DNA of 64,000 nt from Massilia kyonggiensis (lineage in GTDB: Bacteria > Pseudomonadota > Gammaproteobacteria > Burkholderiales > Burkholderiaceae_D). Positions 31,232-43,687 of the stretch are shown in pieces; positions within the stretch are counted from its first letter, which is position 1, and each line of letters opens with the position of its first letter. The translations under genes were made by a program, and so were the position numbers. The notes under the pieces were generated by a model that saw only the letters and a program-made list of their open reading frames with translations, was not told the DNA's origin and ran no database searches. The DNA is taken from the NCBI RefSeq assembly GCF_024756235.1, contig NZ_JANUGY010000001.1:62001-126000 (forward strand), written 5' to 3'.

Positions 31232-32707
31232 TCACCCGAACAATCCATGCAAATACCACTTCGGCCCTTCCTCCCCCATGCCGATCCGCTCCCGGTACAC
31301 CCAGTACAGCGTGTGATCCAGCCCCTCGGCAATGAAGTAATCGCGCGTCTCCGGTCCGTCCCACCAACCGGCCTCGATGCGCTCGGGATTCGATGCCATC
31401 TTCAGCGGTGAGCCATAGAACGGCCGGTGGTCGCGCATCAGGAGCGCGATCGGCCGCGCCAGCAGCCATGTGGGACGCGGCAGGCTCAGGACGTCGGGCG
31501 GCAGTTGCGCGTTGCGGGCCTTGTCGCTGACCTTCTGCTGCACCGGCACCCAGACGTTGGCCTGTTCCGGGCGGTAGTCGGCCAGCGGCAGCGGTTGCAG
31601 GACGTTTTCCGCGCCCAGGCGCGCGGCCAGCAGTTCCAGCATGCGCATGCGGTCGTCCTCGCTGCCGCCCGGTTCGGGGAACAGCGATGCGTTCGGCGGC
31701 GCCATCGGCCGCACCTGCAGCGCTTCCAGCGCGAGGCCGATCACGGGCGCCTCCAGCGTCAGCCGGCCCAGGCGCTCCTTCAGCAGGCGCACGAGGTGCT
31801 CGTCGCGCCACGTCGGTTCGGCCAGTACGATCTCGATGCTCGTCGGCGGGCGCGCGACCCGGCCCCGTTCGTGCTCCAGCTGCAGCGTGATGCGCTCCAC
31901 CGCCAGCTGGCGCGCGCACAGCCACCCCGTCAACTGCAGCAGCAGGCATTGCGCGCCGGCCAGCAGCAGGTCGGCGTCGTCGATGCGGTCGTACAGTTCC
32001 AGGCGCGCGCGGAAGGTTTCCGGCGGTGCGATCCACTCGTACAGTTCCGGCACGAGCCCGTAGGCGGCGTCGAGCAGGTCGAGCAGCTCGCGCCCGCAGC
32101 GCCGCTGCAGGCCGGGACGCGGCAGGCGGCGCAGGTCGCCCAGCGTGTGGCAGCCGATGCCGTCGAACCAGGCCGCGTACGGCCGCGCCGGCGGCATCAG
32201 GAGCACGGCCAGCCGGTCGAGCCGGCGCAGCAGCGCCTCCATGCGCACGGCGCGGCCTGCATTCGCGCGCGCCAGCAGCCACGCGCCGCGCGCGGTGGGC
32301 GCACACGCGAGCGATGCGGTGAAGCCCAGCGCACGCACGTTGGCGTGCACGCGCCGGCACAACGCGCGGATGCCGCCGAACAGGCGCAGGCTGGCGCCCA
32401 CGTCCATCAGCAGGGTCGACTCCTCCCCTTCCGCGACCTGCGGCGTGTACTGCAGCAGGGCCAGCGCCACGGCCTGGCGCGCGTCCGTCTCCAGCGCCGG
32501 CGCGCGCTCGTGGATACGCGCGTCCGGCAGCAGCATCAGCACGCCGCCGCGGCGCATGCCGGTGCGCACGCCGGCGTCCTGCGCATGCTGCGAGGCCACC
32601 AGCACGCGCTCCTGGTCGAGCACGACGCTACCCGTGTCAGTGGACCAGTTCGGTGTGAACACCTCCAGCGGTAACCGGGGCAGGTGCAGTGCGATCCACA
32701 GGCGCAT
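31232..32707 (-). CDS. imuB: ImuB, Y-family polymerase homologue of the SOS mutasome
   Basis: A 491-residue protein beginning LWIALHLPRLPLEVF, the standard ImuB start, with Y-family fold (LLMDVGASLRLFGG, LACAPTARGAWLLARA) and a C-terminal YWVYRERIG...WYLHGLFG tail. ImuB proteins lack the acidic catalytic triad and act as a hub linking ImuA, DnaE2 and the beta clamp. Its start lies 71 bp inside imuA in another frame, so translation is coupled. The polymerase partner dnaE2 is at the left edge of the window. Confidence 0.93.
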   Translation of the reverse strand: MRLWIALHLPRLPLEVFTPNWSTDTGSVVLDQERVLVASQHAQDAGVRTGMRRGGVLMLLPDARIHERAPALETDARQAVALALLQYTPQVAEGEESTLLMDVGASLRLFGGIRALCRRVHANVRALGFTASLACAPTARGAWLLARANAGRAVRMEALLRRLDRLAVLLMPPARPYAAWFDGIGCHTLGDLRRLPRPGLQRRCGRELLDLLDAAYGLVPELYEWIAPPETFRARLELYDRIDDADLLLAGAQCLLLQLTGWLCARQLAVERITLQLEHERGRVARPPTSIEIVLAEPTWRDEHLVRLLKERLGRLTLEAPVIGLALEALQVRPMAPPNASLFPEPGGSEDDRMRMLELLAARLGAENVLQPLPLADYRPEQANVWVPVQQKVSDKARNAQLPPDVLSLPRPTWLLARPIALLMRDHRPFYGSPLKMASNPERIEAGWWDGPETRDYFIAEGLDHTLYWVYRERIGMGEEGPKWYLHGLFG

Positions 32708-33347
32708 GGCGATTGGGCAGGTAAGAGGTCAAGGGAAGGAACAGGGTCGCGTCGCGTTGCGGCCCCCGGCGTTTCACGAAACCGATCTCGATACCGCCCG
32801 CCTGCGGCCGCAGGGACAGGCGCAACGGCGCCGGCGAGGCGTCCTGCCCGGCCGCCAGCGGCCGCATCATGAAGAACAGGGTTTCCCCCGCCTGCGCAGC
32901 CAGGTGCAGGCGGCGCAGGTTTTCGGCGCGGATGTTGTTCTGCCAAAACAGCAGCGCGCCGCAACTGCCGCTGCGCAGCACCTGTTCCGCCGCCCACAGC
33001 GCGTCCGCCGTGCGCGTCGCCCGCACCCAGATCAGTTGCGAAGGCGGCACACCGAGCGCGGCCAGCGCCAGCGCCTGGGGCGGATGCGGCGGCTGCAGCA
33101 GCACGATGCGCCGCTGCGCCACGGCCGCCAGCGCGGGACGCAGCAGGCGCATCTCGCCGATGCCCGGCTGTTGCAGCAGCAGGTCGACGAGCGTCCCCGT
33201 CGGCCAGCCGCCGCCGGGCAGCTGGGCCGACAGCGTGGGATGGCCGGTATCGATGCAGCGCGTGTCACCACGCGCCAGCTGCGATGCAAGCCAGAGCGAC
33301 GGATGCAACGATTCCGGCGCTGCAGATATTGAACCTGAGCAATTCAT
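32637..33347 (-). CDS. imuA: ImuA, RecA-like component of the SOS mutasome
   Basis: A ~236-residue ImuA protein related to RecA/SulA: HPSLWLASQLARG, LPGGGWPTGTLVDLLLQQPGIGEMRLL (degenerate Walker A region), LLFWQNNIRAENLRRLHLAAQ. The ATG at 33347 is chosen because a longer frame to 33377 would run into the LexA box. ImuA is thought to bring ImuB and DnaE2 to RecA filaments. It is the first gene of the imuAB operon. A LexA box lies 17-36 bp upstream. Confidence 0.9.
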   Translation of the reverse strand: MNCSGSISAAPESLHPSLWLASQLARGDTRCIDTGHPTLSAQLPGGGWPTGTLVDLLLQQPGIGEMRLLRPALAAVAQRRIVLLQPPHPPQALALAALGVPPSQLIWVRATRTADALWAAEQVLRSGSCGALLFWQNNIRAENLRRLHLAAQAGETLFFMMRPLAAGQDASPAPLRLSLRPQAGGIEIGFVKRRGPQRDATLFLPLTSYLPNRHAPVDRTAPAPVTAGGVHTELVH

Positions 33348-33363
33348 GTATGATGCGAAAAAA

Positions 33364-33383
33364 TACTGTATAAACATACAGTA
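33364..33383. promoter_or_regulatory. LexA (SOS) box of imuAB
   Basis: The core CTGTATAAACATACAG (33366-33381) is a full match to CTGT-N8-ACAG, flanked symmetrically by TA on each side. It is stronger than the dnaE2 box. It stands directly before imuA, so imuAB should be SOS-repressed. Confidence 0.93.
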
Positions 33384-33503
33384 CTATTCTCATCAGGTTT
33401 TGGCAAGGTTAATCTTCTTGAATGCCAGGTTGACAGCTGTGAAAACGAAAAAAAAATCGTCACTACGCCGAGCCACCTGAGGCTACACACGATAAATTTT
33501 GCA

Positions 33504-33517
33504 TGACTACCTAGTCA
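33504..33517. promoter_or_regulatory. Palindrome upstream of the arabinofuranosidase gene
   Basis: TGACTA and TAGTCA flank a 2-bp centre, about 100 bp before the GH51 ATG. A second palindrome, TGCAA-TT-TTGCA, lies at 33534-33545. Either could be an operator for a sugar-responsive regulator; none is encoded next door. Confidence 0.35.
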
Positions 33518-33613
33518 ATTTCGTAACTCCCGCTGCAATTTTGCAAAGGTAAAATGAGCCGCTTGTCTCACATCAATGAGCAAAGTCACCGCCTCATTTT
33601 CATCGATTCATTC

Positions 33614-35599
33614 ATGACACACCTTAAGCTGTTGTCCCGCTGTGCACTGACCATTGCCTTCGCCCTGACCGCGCATGCGCACGCGGCGAGCACGACCGAG
33701 CTGAAGATCGCCGTTGATCGCGTAAAGGCGCACATCGATCCTCATATGTACGGCCTGATGACCGAGGAAATCAATTTCGCCTACGAAGGCGGCCTGTACG
33801 GCGAGTTGATCCGCAACCGCAGTTTCAAGGCCGAAGCCGGCTATGCGTACCAGGCCGAAGAGCCCGTGTACTGGAGCACCGTCGGTGCGGCCGAGATCGC
33901 CTTGGATGGCAAGAACAAGCTCAACGACGCCCTCGACCTGAGCCTGGCGCTGACGATCGCGAACGCCTCGCCCGAGCAGCCTGCCGGCATCCGTAATGGC
34001 GGCTACTGGGGCATCGGCGTGATGCCCGACACCACCTACAACGTGTCCTTCTATGCCAAGAGCGAGAGCGATATCGGTCCGTTGACGGCGTCGCTTGCCA
34101 AATCCAGCGGCGCGACGGTCGTCTCCGCCAAGGTGGACGGCATCGGACACGACTGGAAGAAGTTCAATATCACGCTGCGCACGGGCAGCAGCCTTGCGCC
34201 CTCTAAAGACAATGTCTTCACACTTACCGCCAGCAGGCCGGGCAAGTTGTGGCTGCAGCAGGTCTCGGTGTTCGGTCCGACCTACAAGAACCGCCCGAAC
34301 GGGCTGCGCCCGGACCTGATGGCACTGATGGCCGGGCTGAAGCCGACATTCCTGCGCTTCCCCGGCGGTAACTATCTCGAGGGCGATATCTTTGGACAGC
34401 GTTTCCAGTGGAAGAAGACCATCGGCGACCCGGCGCAGCGACCCGGCCACCGCAGCCCCTGGAATTACTGGTCGACGGACGGCATGGGCATGATAGAGTT
34501 CCTGCTGTGGTGCGAAGACTTGAACATGGAGCCCCTGCTGGCCGTATTCGCCGGCTATACCCTCGGCGGCGACAGGCTGGCCACCGAAGACGACCTGGCG
34601 CCCCATGTGCAGGACGCGCTGGACGAGATCGAATACATCATCGGCGGCGTCGACACCAAATGGGGCGCGCAGCGTGCGAAGGACGGCCACCCGGCGCCCT
34701 TCCCGCTGCGCTATGTCGAGATCGGCAACGAGGACGTCTTCGACAAGTCGGGATCGTACGACAAGCGCTTCGCGATCTTCTACAAGGCGATCAAGGCCAG
34801 GTATCCGCAGCTGACCCTCATCTCGACGATGGCGGCCGATGCGACACCGTCGCAGCGCCCCGACATGGTCGACGACCACACCTACGGCTGGGGCGAGGCG
34901 CAAATGTACGAACACCTGGGCGACTACGACAAGCGCCCCCGCACCGCCCCGAAGGTCTTTGTCGGCGAGTGGGCCACGCACCAGGGCTGGCCCATGCCCA
35001 ATATGAAGGCTGCCATCGCCGACGCCGCCTACCTGACCAGCCTGGAGCGCAATGCCGATGTGGTGCGGATGACGGCCTACGCGCCGCTGCTGGCCAACGT
35101 CAGCCGGGTTTCGGGCCCCAGCCGTGACCGATCCATGCAGTGGGATACCAACCTGATCGGCTACGACGCGCTGAAGTCGTATGGCACGCCGTCGTACTAC
35201 GTGCAGACGATGTTCTCCAGCCACCTGGGCGACGTCGTGCTGGAGTCGTCCGCGCAGCATGTGCCGAACTGGACGAGCGAAGACGGCAAGACCTTCCCTG
35301 CGCTGCACTGGGTTGCGACACGCAAGGACGAGGCTGGCAAACCCAGCCGTATCCAGATCAAATTCGCCAGCCGGGCCGCGACGCAACAGCCGGTACGCGT
35401 CAAGCTGGCCGGCGTGAAGAAACTCGCCCCCACGGCCACCCTGACGGTGATGAGTTCGGAGAATCCGGATGCCGGCAATTCACTGGACGAGCCCACCCGC
35501 ATTGCCCCGAAGACAGAGACTGTCAAGGGCATCGCGCCCGAGTTTACGCTGAACGTTCCGGCGTATTCGGTCGGCGTCCTGGAACTGGAACTTCGCTAA
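33614..35599 (+). CDS. Secreted GH51 alpha-L-arabinofuranosidase
   Basis: A 661-residue protein with signal peptide ALTIAFALTAHAHAA, an N-terminal carbohydrate-binding-like beta domain (about 60-225), the (beta/alpha)8 core with LRFPGGNYLEGD, the acid/base Glu in VEIGNEDVF (about E373) and the nucleophile Glu in KVFVGEWATH (about E452), and a C-terminal beta-sandwich ending VLELELR. GH51 enzymes release arabinose from arabinoxylan or pectin side chains. The ATG at 33614 starts at the signal peptide; ATG at 33554 would add 20 residues. It is divergent from imuA. Confidence 0.9.
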   Translation: MTHLKLLSRCALTIAFALTAHAHAASTTELKIAVDRVKAHIDPHMYGLMTEEINFAYEGGLYGELIRNRSFKAEAGYAYQAEEPVYWSTVGAAEIALDGKNKLNDALDLSLALTIANASPEQPAGIRNGGYWGIGVMPDTTYNVSFYAKSESDIGPLTASLAKSSGATVVSAKVDGIGHDWKKFNITLRTGSSLAPSKDNVFTLTASRPGKLWLQQVSVFGPTYKNRPNGLRPDLMALMAGLKPTFLRFPGGNYLEGDIFGQRFQWKKTIGDPAQRPGHRSPWNYWSTDGMGMIEFLLWCEDLNMEPLLAVFAGYTLGGDRLATEDDLAPHVQDALDEIEYIIGGVDTKWGAQRAKDGHPAPFPLRYVEIGNEDVFDKSGSYDKRFAIFYKAIKARYPQLTLISTMAADATPSQRPDMVDDHTYGWGEAQMYEHLGDYDKRPRTAPKVFVGEWATHQGWPMPNMKAAIADAAYLTSLERNADVVRMTAYAPLLANVSRVSGPSRDRSMQWDTNLIGYDALKSYGTPSYYVQTMFSSHLGDVVLESSAQHVPNWTSEDGKTFPALHWVATRKDEAGKPSRIQIKFASRAATQQPVRVKLAGVKKLAPTATLTVMSSENPDAGNSLDEPTRIAPKTETVKGIAPEFTLNVPAYSVGVLELELR

Positions 35600-35609
35600 G
35601 CTCCCGCAA

Positions 35610-35637
35610 CGCGATGGGCCTGCATCGGCCCGTCGCG
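35610..35637. terminator. Hairpin between GH51 and the convergent porin gene
   Basis: CGCGATGGGC and GCCCGTCGCG pair (one mismatch) around an 8-base loop, 11 bp after the GH51 stop and 18 bp before the porin stop. It is positioned to end transcripts from both sides. No strong T-run is present. Confidence 0.5.
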
Positions 35638-35654
35638 GCCAGTGCGCCCGGCAC

Positions 35655-36728
35655 TCAGAACGCGTGCCGCATCCCGAGATCCACCGCCCCGTTCCCCGAT
35701 CCCCCTTCGATGGCGCTGCCGACCGTATAGCTGGCCCCGTGCCGGTTCACGATGTGCGCGATCGCCGCATACAGCTCGGTGCGGCGCGACAGCGCGTAGC
35801 GGTAGCCCAGCGCATACTGGCTCGCATCCTGGTCGAGCGCGCCGCGGTCGTCCTTGTGGATCCACGACACCATCCACGTATGCGGGCCGGACGGGATCGT
35901 CGCGCCGAGCAGCACGTCGCGGCTGTCGCTCGACGCGACCGGCACGCCGGCCAGGCCGTACGGGTTCGCCGTGTTGCGCAGCTGCGAGCTGTTCAGGCCC
36001 TTGTTGACGGCATACGCGGCATGCGCCTTCACGACCCCGAAGTCGTACACCCCGGCCAGCACCGTGTTCTTCGCGTTCAACGTGCCCTTGAGCGCCGCCG
36101 TGTCGTTGTTGCGGTTGTGGTAGCCCAGGCGCACGTGCAGCGGACCGGCGGTGTAGTCGAGCGCCCCGCCGAACTGCCGCCCCGCCGACGCGTCGCCGGA
36201 CACCTCGCCGGCGCCGTACACGAGTTCCGCGGTCACGCCGCCGGCGGTCGGCGACACGTATTTCAGCGAATTGTCCATGCGGCTGGCCGCGTTGCCGGTC
36301 GGGGCCATCAGGTTCTTCGTGTCGCCGGCATAACCGGAACCGAACGGATCGGCCATCACCACCGTCAGGTATTGCGGCGTGTACTGGCGGCCCGCCGTCA
36401 GCGTGCCGAAGCCGCCCTGCAGGCCCACGTAGGCCTGGCGCCCGAACAGCAGCCCGCCCTGCCCCATCGCGCCCGTGTCGGCCTGGAAGCCGCTCTCCAG
36501 CAGGAACAGCGCGGCCAGGCCATTGCCCAACTCTTCGCGTCCCTTGAAACCGAGCCGCGAGCCGCCGCCCACGCCGCTCGTGACCTTGGTGATGTCGCCG
36601 CCGCTGCCGCCCGTCTCGCGCACGACGGCGACGTCGAGGAGACCATACACGTTGACCGCCGCGCCATCGGCGGCGGCGGCGTCCATGCACAGTGCCGCAA
36701 GCGCGCCGGCACACAGAATCATTTTCAT
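35655..36728 (-). CDS. Gram-negative general porin (Burkholderiales type)
   Basis: A 357-residue outer-membrane porin: signal peptide ending DAAAAD, first strand VNVYGLLDVAVV, SRLGFKGREELGNGLAALFLLE (constriction region), FGRQAYVGLQGGFGTLTAGRQYTP, and C-terminal LGMRHAF with the terminal Phe used for barrel assembly. It is the last gene of the DUF1445-MFS-oxoprolinase-porin run, 21 bp after the oxoprolinase, so it probably admits the amino-acid substrate across the outer membrane. Confidence 0.9.
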   Translation of the reverse strand: MKMILCAGALAALCMDAAAADGAAVNVYGLLDVAVVRETGGSGGDITKVTSGVGGGSRLGFKGREELGNGLAALFLLESGFQADTGAMGQGGLLFGRQAYVGLQGGFGTLTAGRQYTPQYLTVVMADPFGSGYAGDTKNLMAPTGNAASRMDNSLKYVSPTAGGVTAELVYGAGEVSGDASAGRQFGGALDYTAGPLHVRLGYHNRNNDTAALKGTLNAKNTVLAGVYDFGVVKAHAAYAVNKGLNSSQLRNTANPYGLAGVPVASSDSRDVLLGATIPSGPHTWMVSWIHKDDRGALDQDASQYALGYRYALSRRTELYAAIAHIVNRHGASYTVGSAIEGGSGNGAVDLGMRHAF

Positions 36729-36749
36729 CGTCGTCCTTTCTCGTTGTAG

Positions 36750-40421
<3,672 letters not shown>

Positions 40422-40514
40422 GGTCTTGCCTCTTCAAAAATCGGGACGCGCGCAGGCAAAGCGGTGCCCTCGCGCGCCGCGCGCAATATCGTCGTGTGTG
40501 AAATCAGGGAAGGA

Positions 40515-41792
40515 TCAGGATTCGAGGCGCTTGCCGCGGGTCTCGGGCAGGGTCAGCGCGGCCAGGACCATGATGCCGTAGGCGCCGGCCGCGAACAGGC
40601 CGATGGCGTGACCCAGCGGGAGCGACTGGCTGGTGGCGCCGATCGCGAACGGGAACAGCGAACCGATCGCGCGGCCCATGCTGTAGCAGAAGCCCTGGCC
40701 GGAACCGCGCATGCGCGTCGGGAACAGTTCGGTGAGGAACGCGCCCATGCCGCTGAACACGCCGGAGACGAGGAAGCCGAGCGGGAAGCCGAGCACCAGC
40801 ATCACGTTGTCCGTCACGGGCAGCCGGGTGTAGGCCAGCGCGATCGCCAGCGAGCCGGCGGCGAACAGGATGAAGTTGCGCTTGCGGCCCAGGCGGTCCG
40901 TCAGGTAGGCGCTGACGATGTAGCCGACGTACGAGCCGGCGATGACCATCGCCAGGTAGCCGCCGGTGCCCAGCACCGTCAGGTGGCGCTCCGTCTTCAG
41001 GAACGTCGGCAGCCACGTCGTGATCGCGTAGTAGCCGCCCTGCGCGCCGGTCGTCAGCAGCACGGCACGCAAGGTCGTCGACAGCATGCGCGGCGAAAAG
41101 ATCTCGGTGAACTTCGCCTGCTCCGCTTGTGCGCCGCGGCGCTGCTCGGCCAGGAACACGTCCGGCTCTTCCACGAAGCGGCGGATGTAGATGACGAAGA
41201 TGGCGGGGAGGATCCCCAGCAGGAACAGCGAGCGCCACGCCAGTTCGGCCGGCAGCAGCGAGAACATCAGCGCATACAGCAGCGCCGAAACGCCCCAGCC
41301 CAGCGCCCATCCGGCCTGCACCATGCCGACCGCCTTGCCGCGGTCCTTCGCGCGGATGACCTCACCCATCAGGATCGCGCCGGCCGTCCATTCGCCGCCC
41401 ATGCCGAAGCCCATCAGGCCGCGCAGCACGAGCAGCTGGTTGAACGTCTGGGCAAAGCCGCTCAGCACCGTGAACAGCGCGAACCACAGGATCGTGATCT
41501 GCAGCGTCTTCACGCGGCCGATGCGGTCCGACAGGATGCCGGCCAGCCAGCCGCCCAGCGACGACGTGAGCAGCGTGACGGTGCCGATCAGACCGGCGTC
41601 GCCTTTCGACAGGCCCCAGGTCGCGATCAGCGTGGGGATGACGAAGCTGAGGAATTGGGTGTCCATCGCGTCCAGCGCATAGCCGACCTTGCAGCCGATG
41701 AAGGTGCGGCGTTCCGTTTTCGTGAGTTGGCGCAGCCAGCCGAAATGGCTCGTATCCTCCACGCGCTCCTGCGCGAGTTCTTGGGTGTTCAT
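40515..41792 (-). CDS. MFS permease, probable organic-acid/pyroglutamate importer
   Basis: A 425-residue transporter with 12 predicted helices. MFS signatures appear after helix 2 (GILSDRIGRVKT) and in the second half (YLTDRLGRKRN), with DAMDTQFLSFVIPTL in helix 1, the DxxD-like entry typical of aromatic-acid/metabolite H+ symporters. It sits between DUF1445 and the oxoprolinase, with a 27-bp gap to the former, so it probably imports the substrate of that pathway. The specificity is inferred from context only. Confidence 0.87.
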   Translation of the reverse strand: MNTQELAQERVEDTSHFGWLRQLTKTERRTFIGCKVGYALDAMDTQFLSFVIPTLIATWGLSKGDAGLIGTVTLLTSSLGGWLAGILSDRIGRVKTLQITILWFALFTVLSGFAQTFNQLLVLRGLMGFGMGGEWTAGAILMGEVIRAKDRGKAVGMVQAGWALGWGVSALLYALMFSLLPAELAWRSLFLLGILPAIFVIYIRRFVEEPDVFLAEQRRGAQAEQAKFTEIFSPRMLSTTLRAVLLTTGAQGGYYAITTWLPTFLKTERHLTVLGTGGYLAMVIAGSYVGYIVSAYLTDRLGRKRNFILFAAGSLAIALAYTRLPVTDNVMLVLGFPLGFLVSGVFSGMGAFLTELFPTRMRGSGQGFCYSMGRAIGSLFPFAIGATSQSLPLGHAIGLFAAGAYGIMVLAALTLPETRGKRLES

Positions 41793-41819
41793 GTCGTCTC
41801 CGTTGTTGTGGTTTGTTTT

Positions 41820-42617
41820 TTACAGCGTCGCCAGCGCCGCATTCGGTATGTCGGTCACCAGCATGTAGCCCGGGCGATGGGTGATCACGAACGGCAGGCG
41901 CGCCGCGCGGATCGCTTCCTGCGGCGTGACGCCGCATGCCCAGAACACCGGCACCTCGTCCGCCATGACCTCGACGGCGTCGCCGTAGTCGGGCCGCGCG
42001 AGGTCCGCGATGCCGATCAGGCGCGGGTCGCCCAGGTGCACCGGCGCGCCGTGGATCGCGGGGTAGCGGCTCGTGATCTGGATCGCGCGGATCGCATCCG
42101 TCGCCTTCAACGGACGCATGGACACGACCATGTTCCCGCCGAACGGTCCCGCCGCCGCGTTCTGGATGTTCGTGCGGTACATGGCGATGTTCCGGTCCTG
42201 CTCGATGTGGCGCAGCGGGATGCCGGCGGCCAGCAGCATCTCCTCGAACGAGAACGAGCAGCCGATCGCGAACGCGACCAGGTCGTCGCGCCACAGGCCT
42301 TCCAGCGCTACCGGTGCTTCCGCCAGCTCGCCGTCGCGGTACACGTAATAGCCCGGGACATCGGTACGCAGGTCGAGGTCCGCGCCCAGCGCCGGCACGT
42401 TCCACGCGCCCGGCTCGCCGACCGCGAGCAGCGGGCACGCCTTCGGGTTGCGCTGGCTGAACAGCAGAAAATCGTGGGCCTGCGCTTGCGGCAGGATGAC
42501 GAGGTTGGCCTGGGCATAACCGCCGCAGACGCCGGCGGACGGCTTGCGGAATTCGCCCGCGCGGACCAGGTGACGGAACTCGATCGGTTTCATGGATTTC
42601 TCGGTGGGTAATGACAT
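41820..42617 (-). CDS. DUF1445-family protein (YcsI-like putative hydro-lyase / D-glutamate cyclase homologue)
   Basis: A ~265-residue DUF1445 protein: [56 protein letters not shown] and [14 protein letters not shown], all family landmarks. Bacterial members are called putative hydro-lyases; the mammalian homologue converts D-glutamate to 5-oxo-D-proline. Next to a 5-oxoprolinase gene this suggests a D-glutamate/pyroglutamate step. ATG 42617 is used; ATG 42593 (MKPIEFR) is equally plausible. It is the first gene of the four-gene operon and divergent from LysR. Confidence 0.88.
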   Translation of the reverse strand: MSLPTEKSMKPIEFRHLVRAGEFRKPSAGVCGGYAQANLVILPQAQAHDFLLFSQRNPKACPLLAVGEPGAWNVPALGADLDLRTDVPGYYVYRDGELAEAPVALEGLWRDDLVAFAIGCSFSFEEMLLAAGIPLRHIEQDRNIAMYRTNIQNAAAGPFGGNMVVSMRPLKATDAIRAIQITSRYPAIHGAPVHLGDPRLIGIADLARPDYGDAVEVMADEVPVFWACGVTPQEAIRAARLPFVITHRPGYMLVTDIPNAALATL

Positions 42618-42720
42618 GGAAACAAGCATAGATGCGTCGTCCCGATTCCACCAAGCCACTTATTTTTACCGCATGTGTTAAGTTTTATTAAACGCGTCGT
42701 TGCCCCACTCCCGTTATGCA

Positions 42721-42734
42721 TAAAGTATTCTTTA
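42721..42734. promoter_or_regulatory. Inverted repeat just before the LysR start
   Basis: TAAAG-TATT-CTTTA is a perfect 14-bp inverted repeat ending four bases before the LysR ATG. With TTAA-N6-TTAA at about 42679-42692 it makes two symmetric AT-rich sites between the divergent genes, candidates for LysR binding. Confidence 0.4.
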
Positions 42735-42738
42735 CATC

Positions 42739-43674
42739 ATGAACACTCGCTTCCTCGAAACGCTGATCACCCTCGCCCAGCTGCGCAGCGTCCGCGCGAC
42801 GGCCCGCGCCATGCACGCCACGCCGGCGGCGATCTCGCTGCGGATCAAGGCATTGGAGGAAGAACTGCAGACGGAACTCATCGACCGCAGCACCCGCGAA
42901 TTCCGGCTGACGCCGAACGCGGACTACCTGTTGAACCACGCGAAGGCCGTGGTGGACGCGACCCGGCGCCTGCGCGAGGCGGCGCGCACGGAAAGCGCGG
43001 TGCGGGGCCGGCTGCGGCTGGGGGTGATCGAGACGGTGGTGCACAGCTGGCTCGCGCATTCCGTGCGCCAGCTGAACGCCAGTTTCCCGGAGCTGGAAAT
43101 CGATCTCGTCGTGGACATGAGCACGACGTTGGAAAAACGTCTGCTGGCGGGAGAGCTCGACCTCGTGGTCGGCATCGAGGGCGTCAACAGCAGCGAGATC
43201 ACGTCCGAGCCGCTGGCCGTGTACCCGGTACGCTGGATCGCGCGGGCGGGATTGCTGTCGGCGCAGCGCGAGGGTCTGGCCCAGCGCCTGCTGCAGTTCC
43301 CGATCCTGACGTTCGGCCGCGGCACGCAGCCGCACAGGATGCTGGAAGACATCGTCACCCGGCTCGCCAACCTGAGCGCGGTGCCGCTGGAACAGACGCG
43401 GATCACCTGCTCGCCGTCCGTCGCTGCCATCATCCAGCTGATCCGCAACGGCTTCGGCGTGGCCGCGATTCCCTGGCTGTTCGTCAGCAGCCACCTGGAG
43501 AACGGCGAATTCACGGAAGTGCCGCTGCAGCCGGTGCCGCCGCCGATCATCGTGTCGATGAGCCGCCGCACGAACGCGCCGGTGGCGGTCCATGCGGCGG
43601 CGTCCGCGGTACGCGCGGCCTGCGCGGAGTATTGCGCGCAGGTGGACGGGCGGTATATCGAGAGCCTGGGGTGA
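42739..43674 (+). CDS. LysR-type regulator of the oxoproline operon
   Basis: A 311-residue LysR protein: N-terminal winged helix-turn-helix (FLETLITLAQLRSVRATARAMHATPAAISLRIKALEEEL) and a substrate-binding domain (GRLRLGVIETVVHSWL, ELDLVVGIEG, IRNGFGVAAIPWLF). It is transcribed away from the DUF1445-MFS-oxoprolinase-porin operon, with 121 bp between the two starts, the classic layout for LysR control of a divergent catabolic operon. The inducer may be pyroglutamate or D-glutamate. Confidence 0.9.
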   Translation: MNTRFLETLITLAQLRSVRATARAMHATPAAISLRIKALEEELQTELIDRSTREFRLTPNADYLLNHAKAVVDATRRLREAARTESAVRGRLRLGVIETVVHSWLAHSVRQLNASFPELEIDLVVDMSTTLEKRLLAGELDLVVGIEGVNSSEITSEPLAVYPVRWIARAGLLSAQREGLAQRLLQFPILTFGRGTQPHRMLEDIVTRLANLSAVPLEQTRITCSPSVAAIIQLIRNGFGVAAIPWLFVSSHLENGEFTEVPLQPVPPPIIVSMSRRTNAPVAVHAAASAVRAACAEYCAQVDGRYIESLG

Positions 43675-43687
43675 CCGAAGCGGCCAC

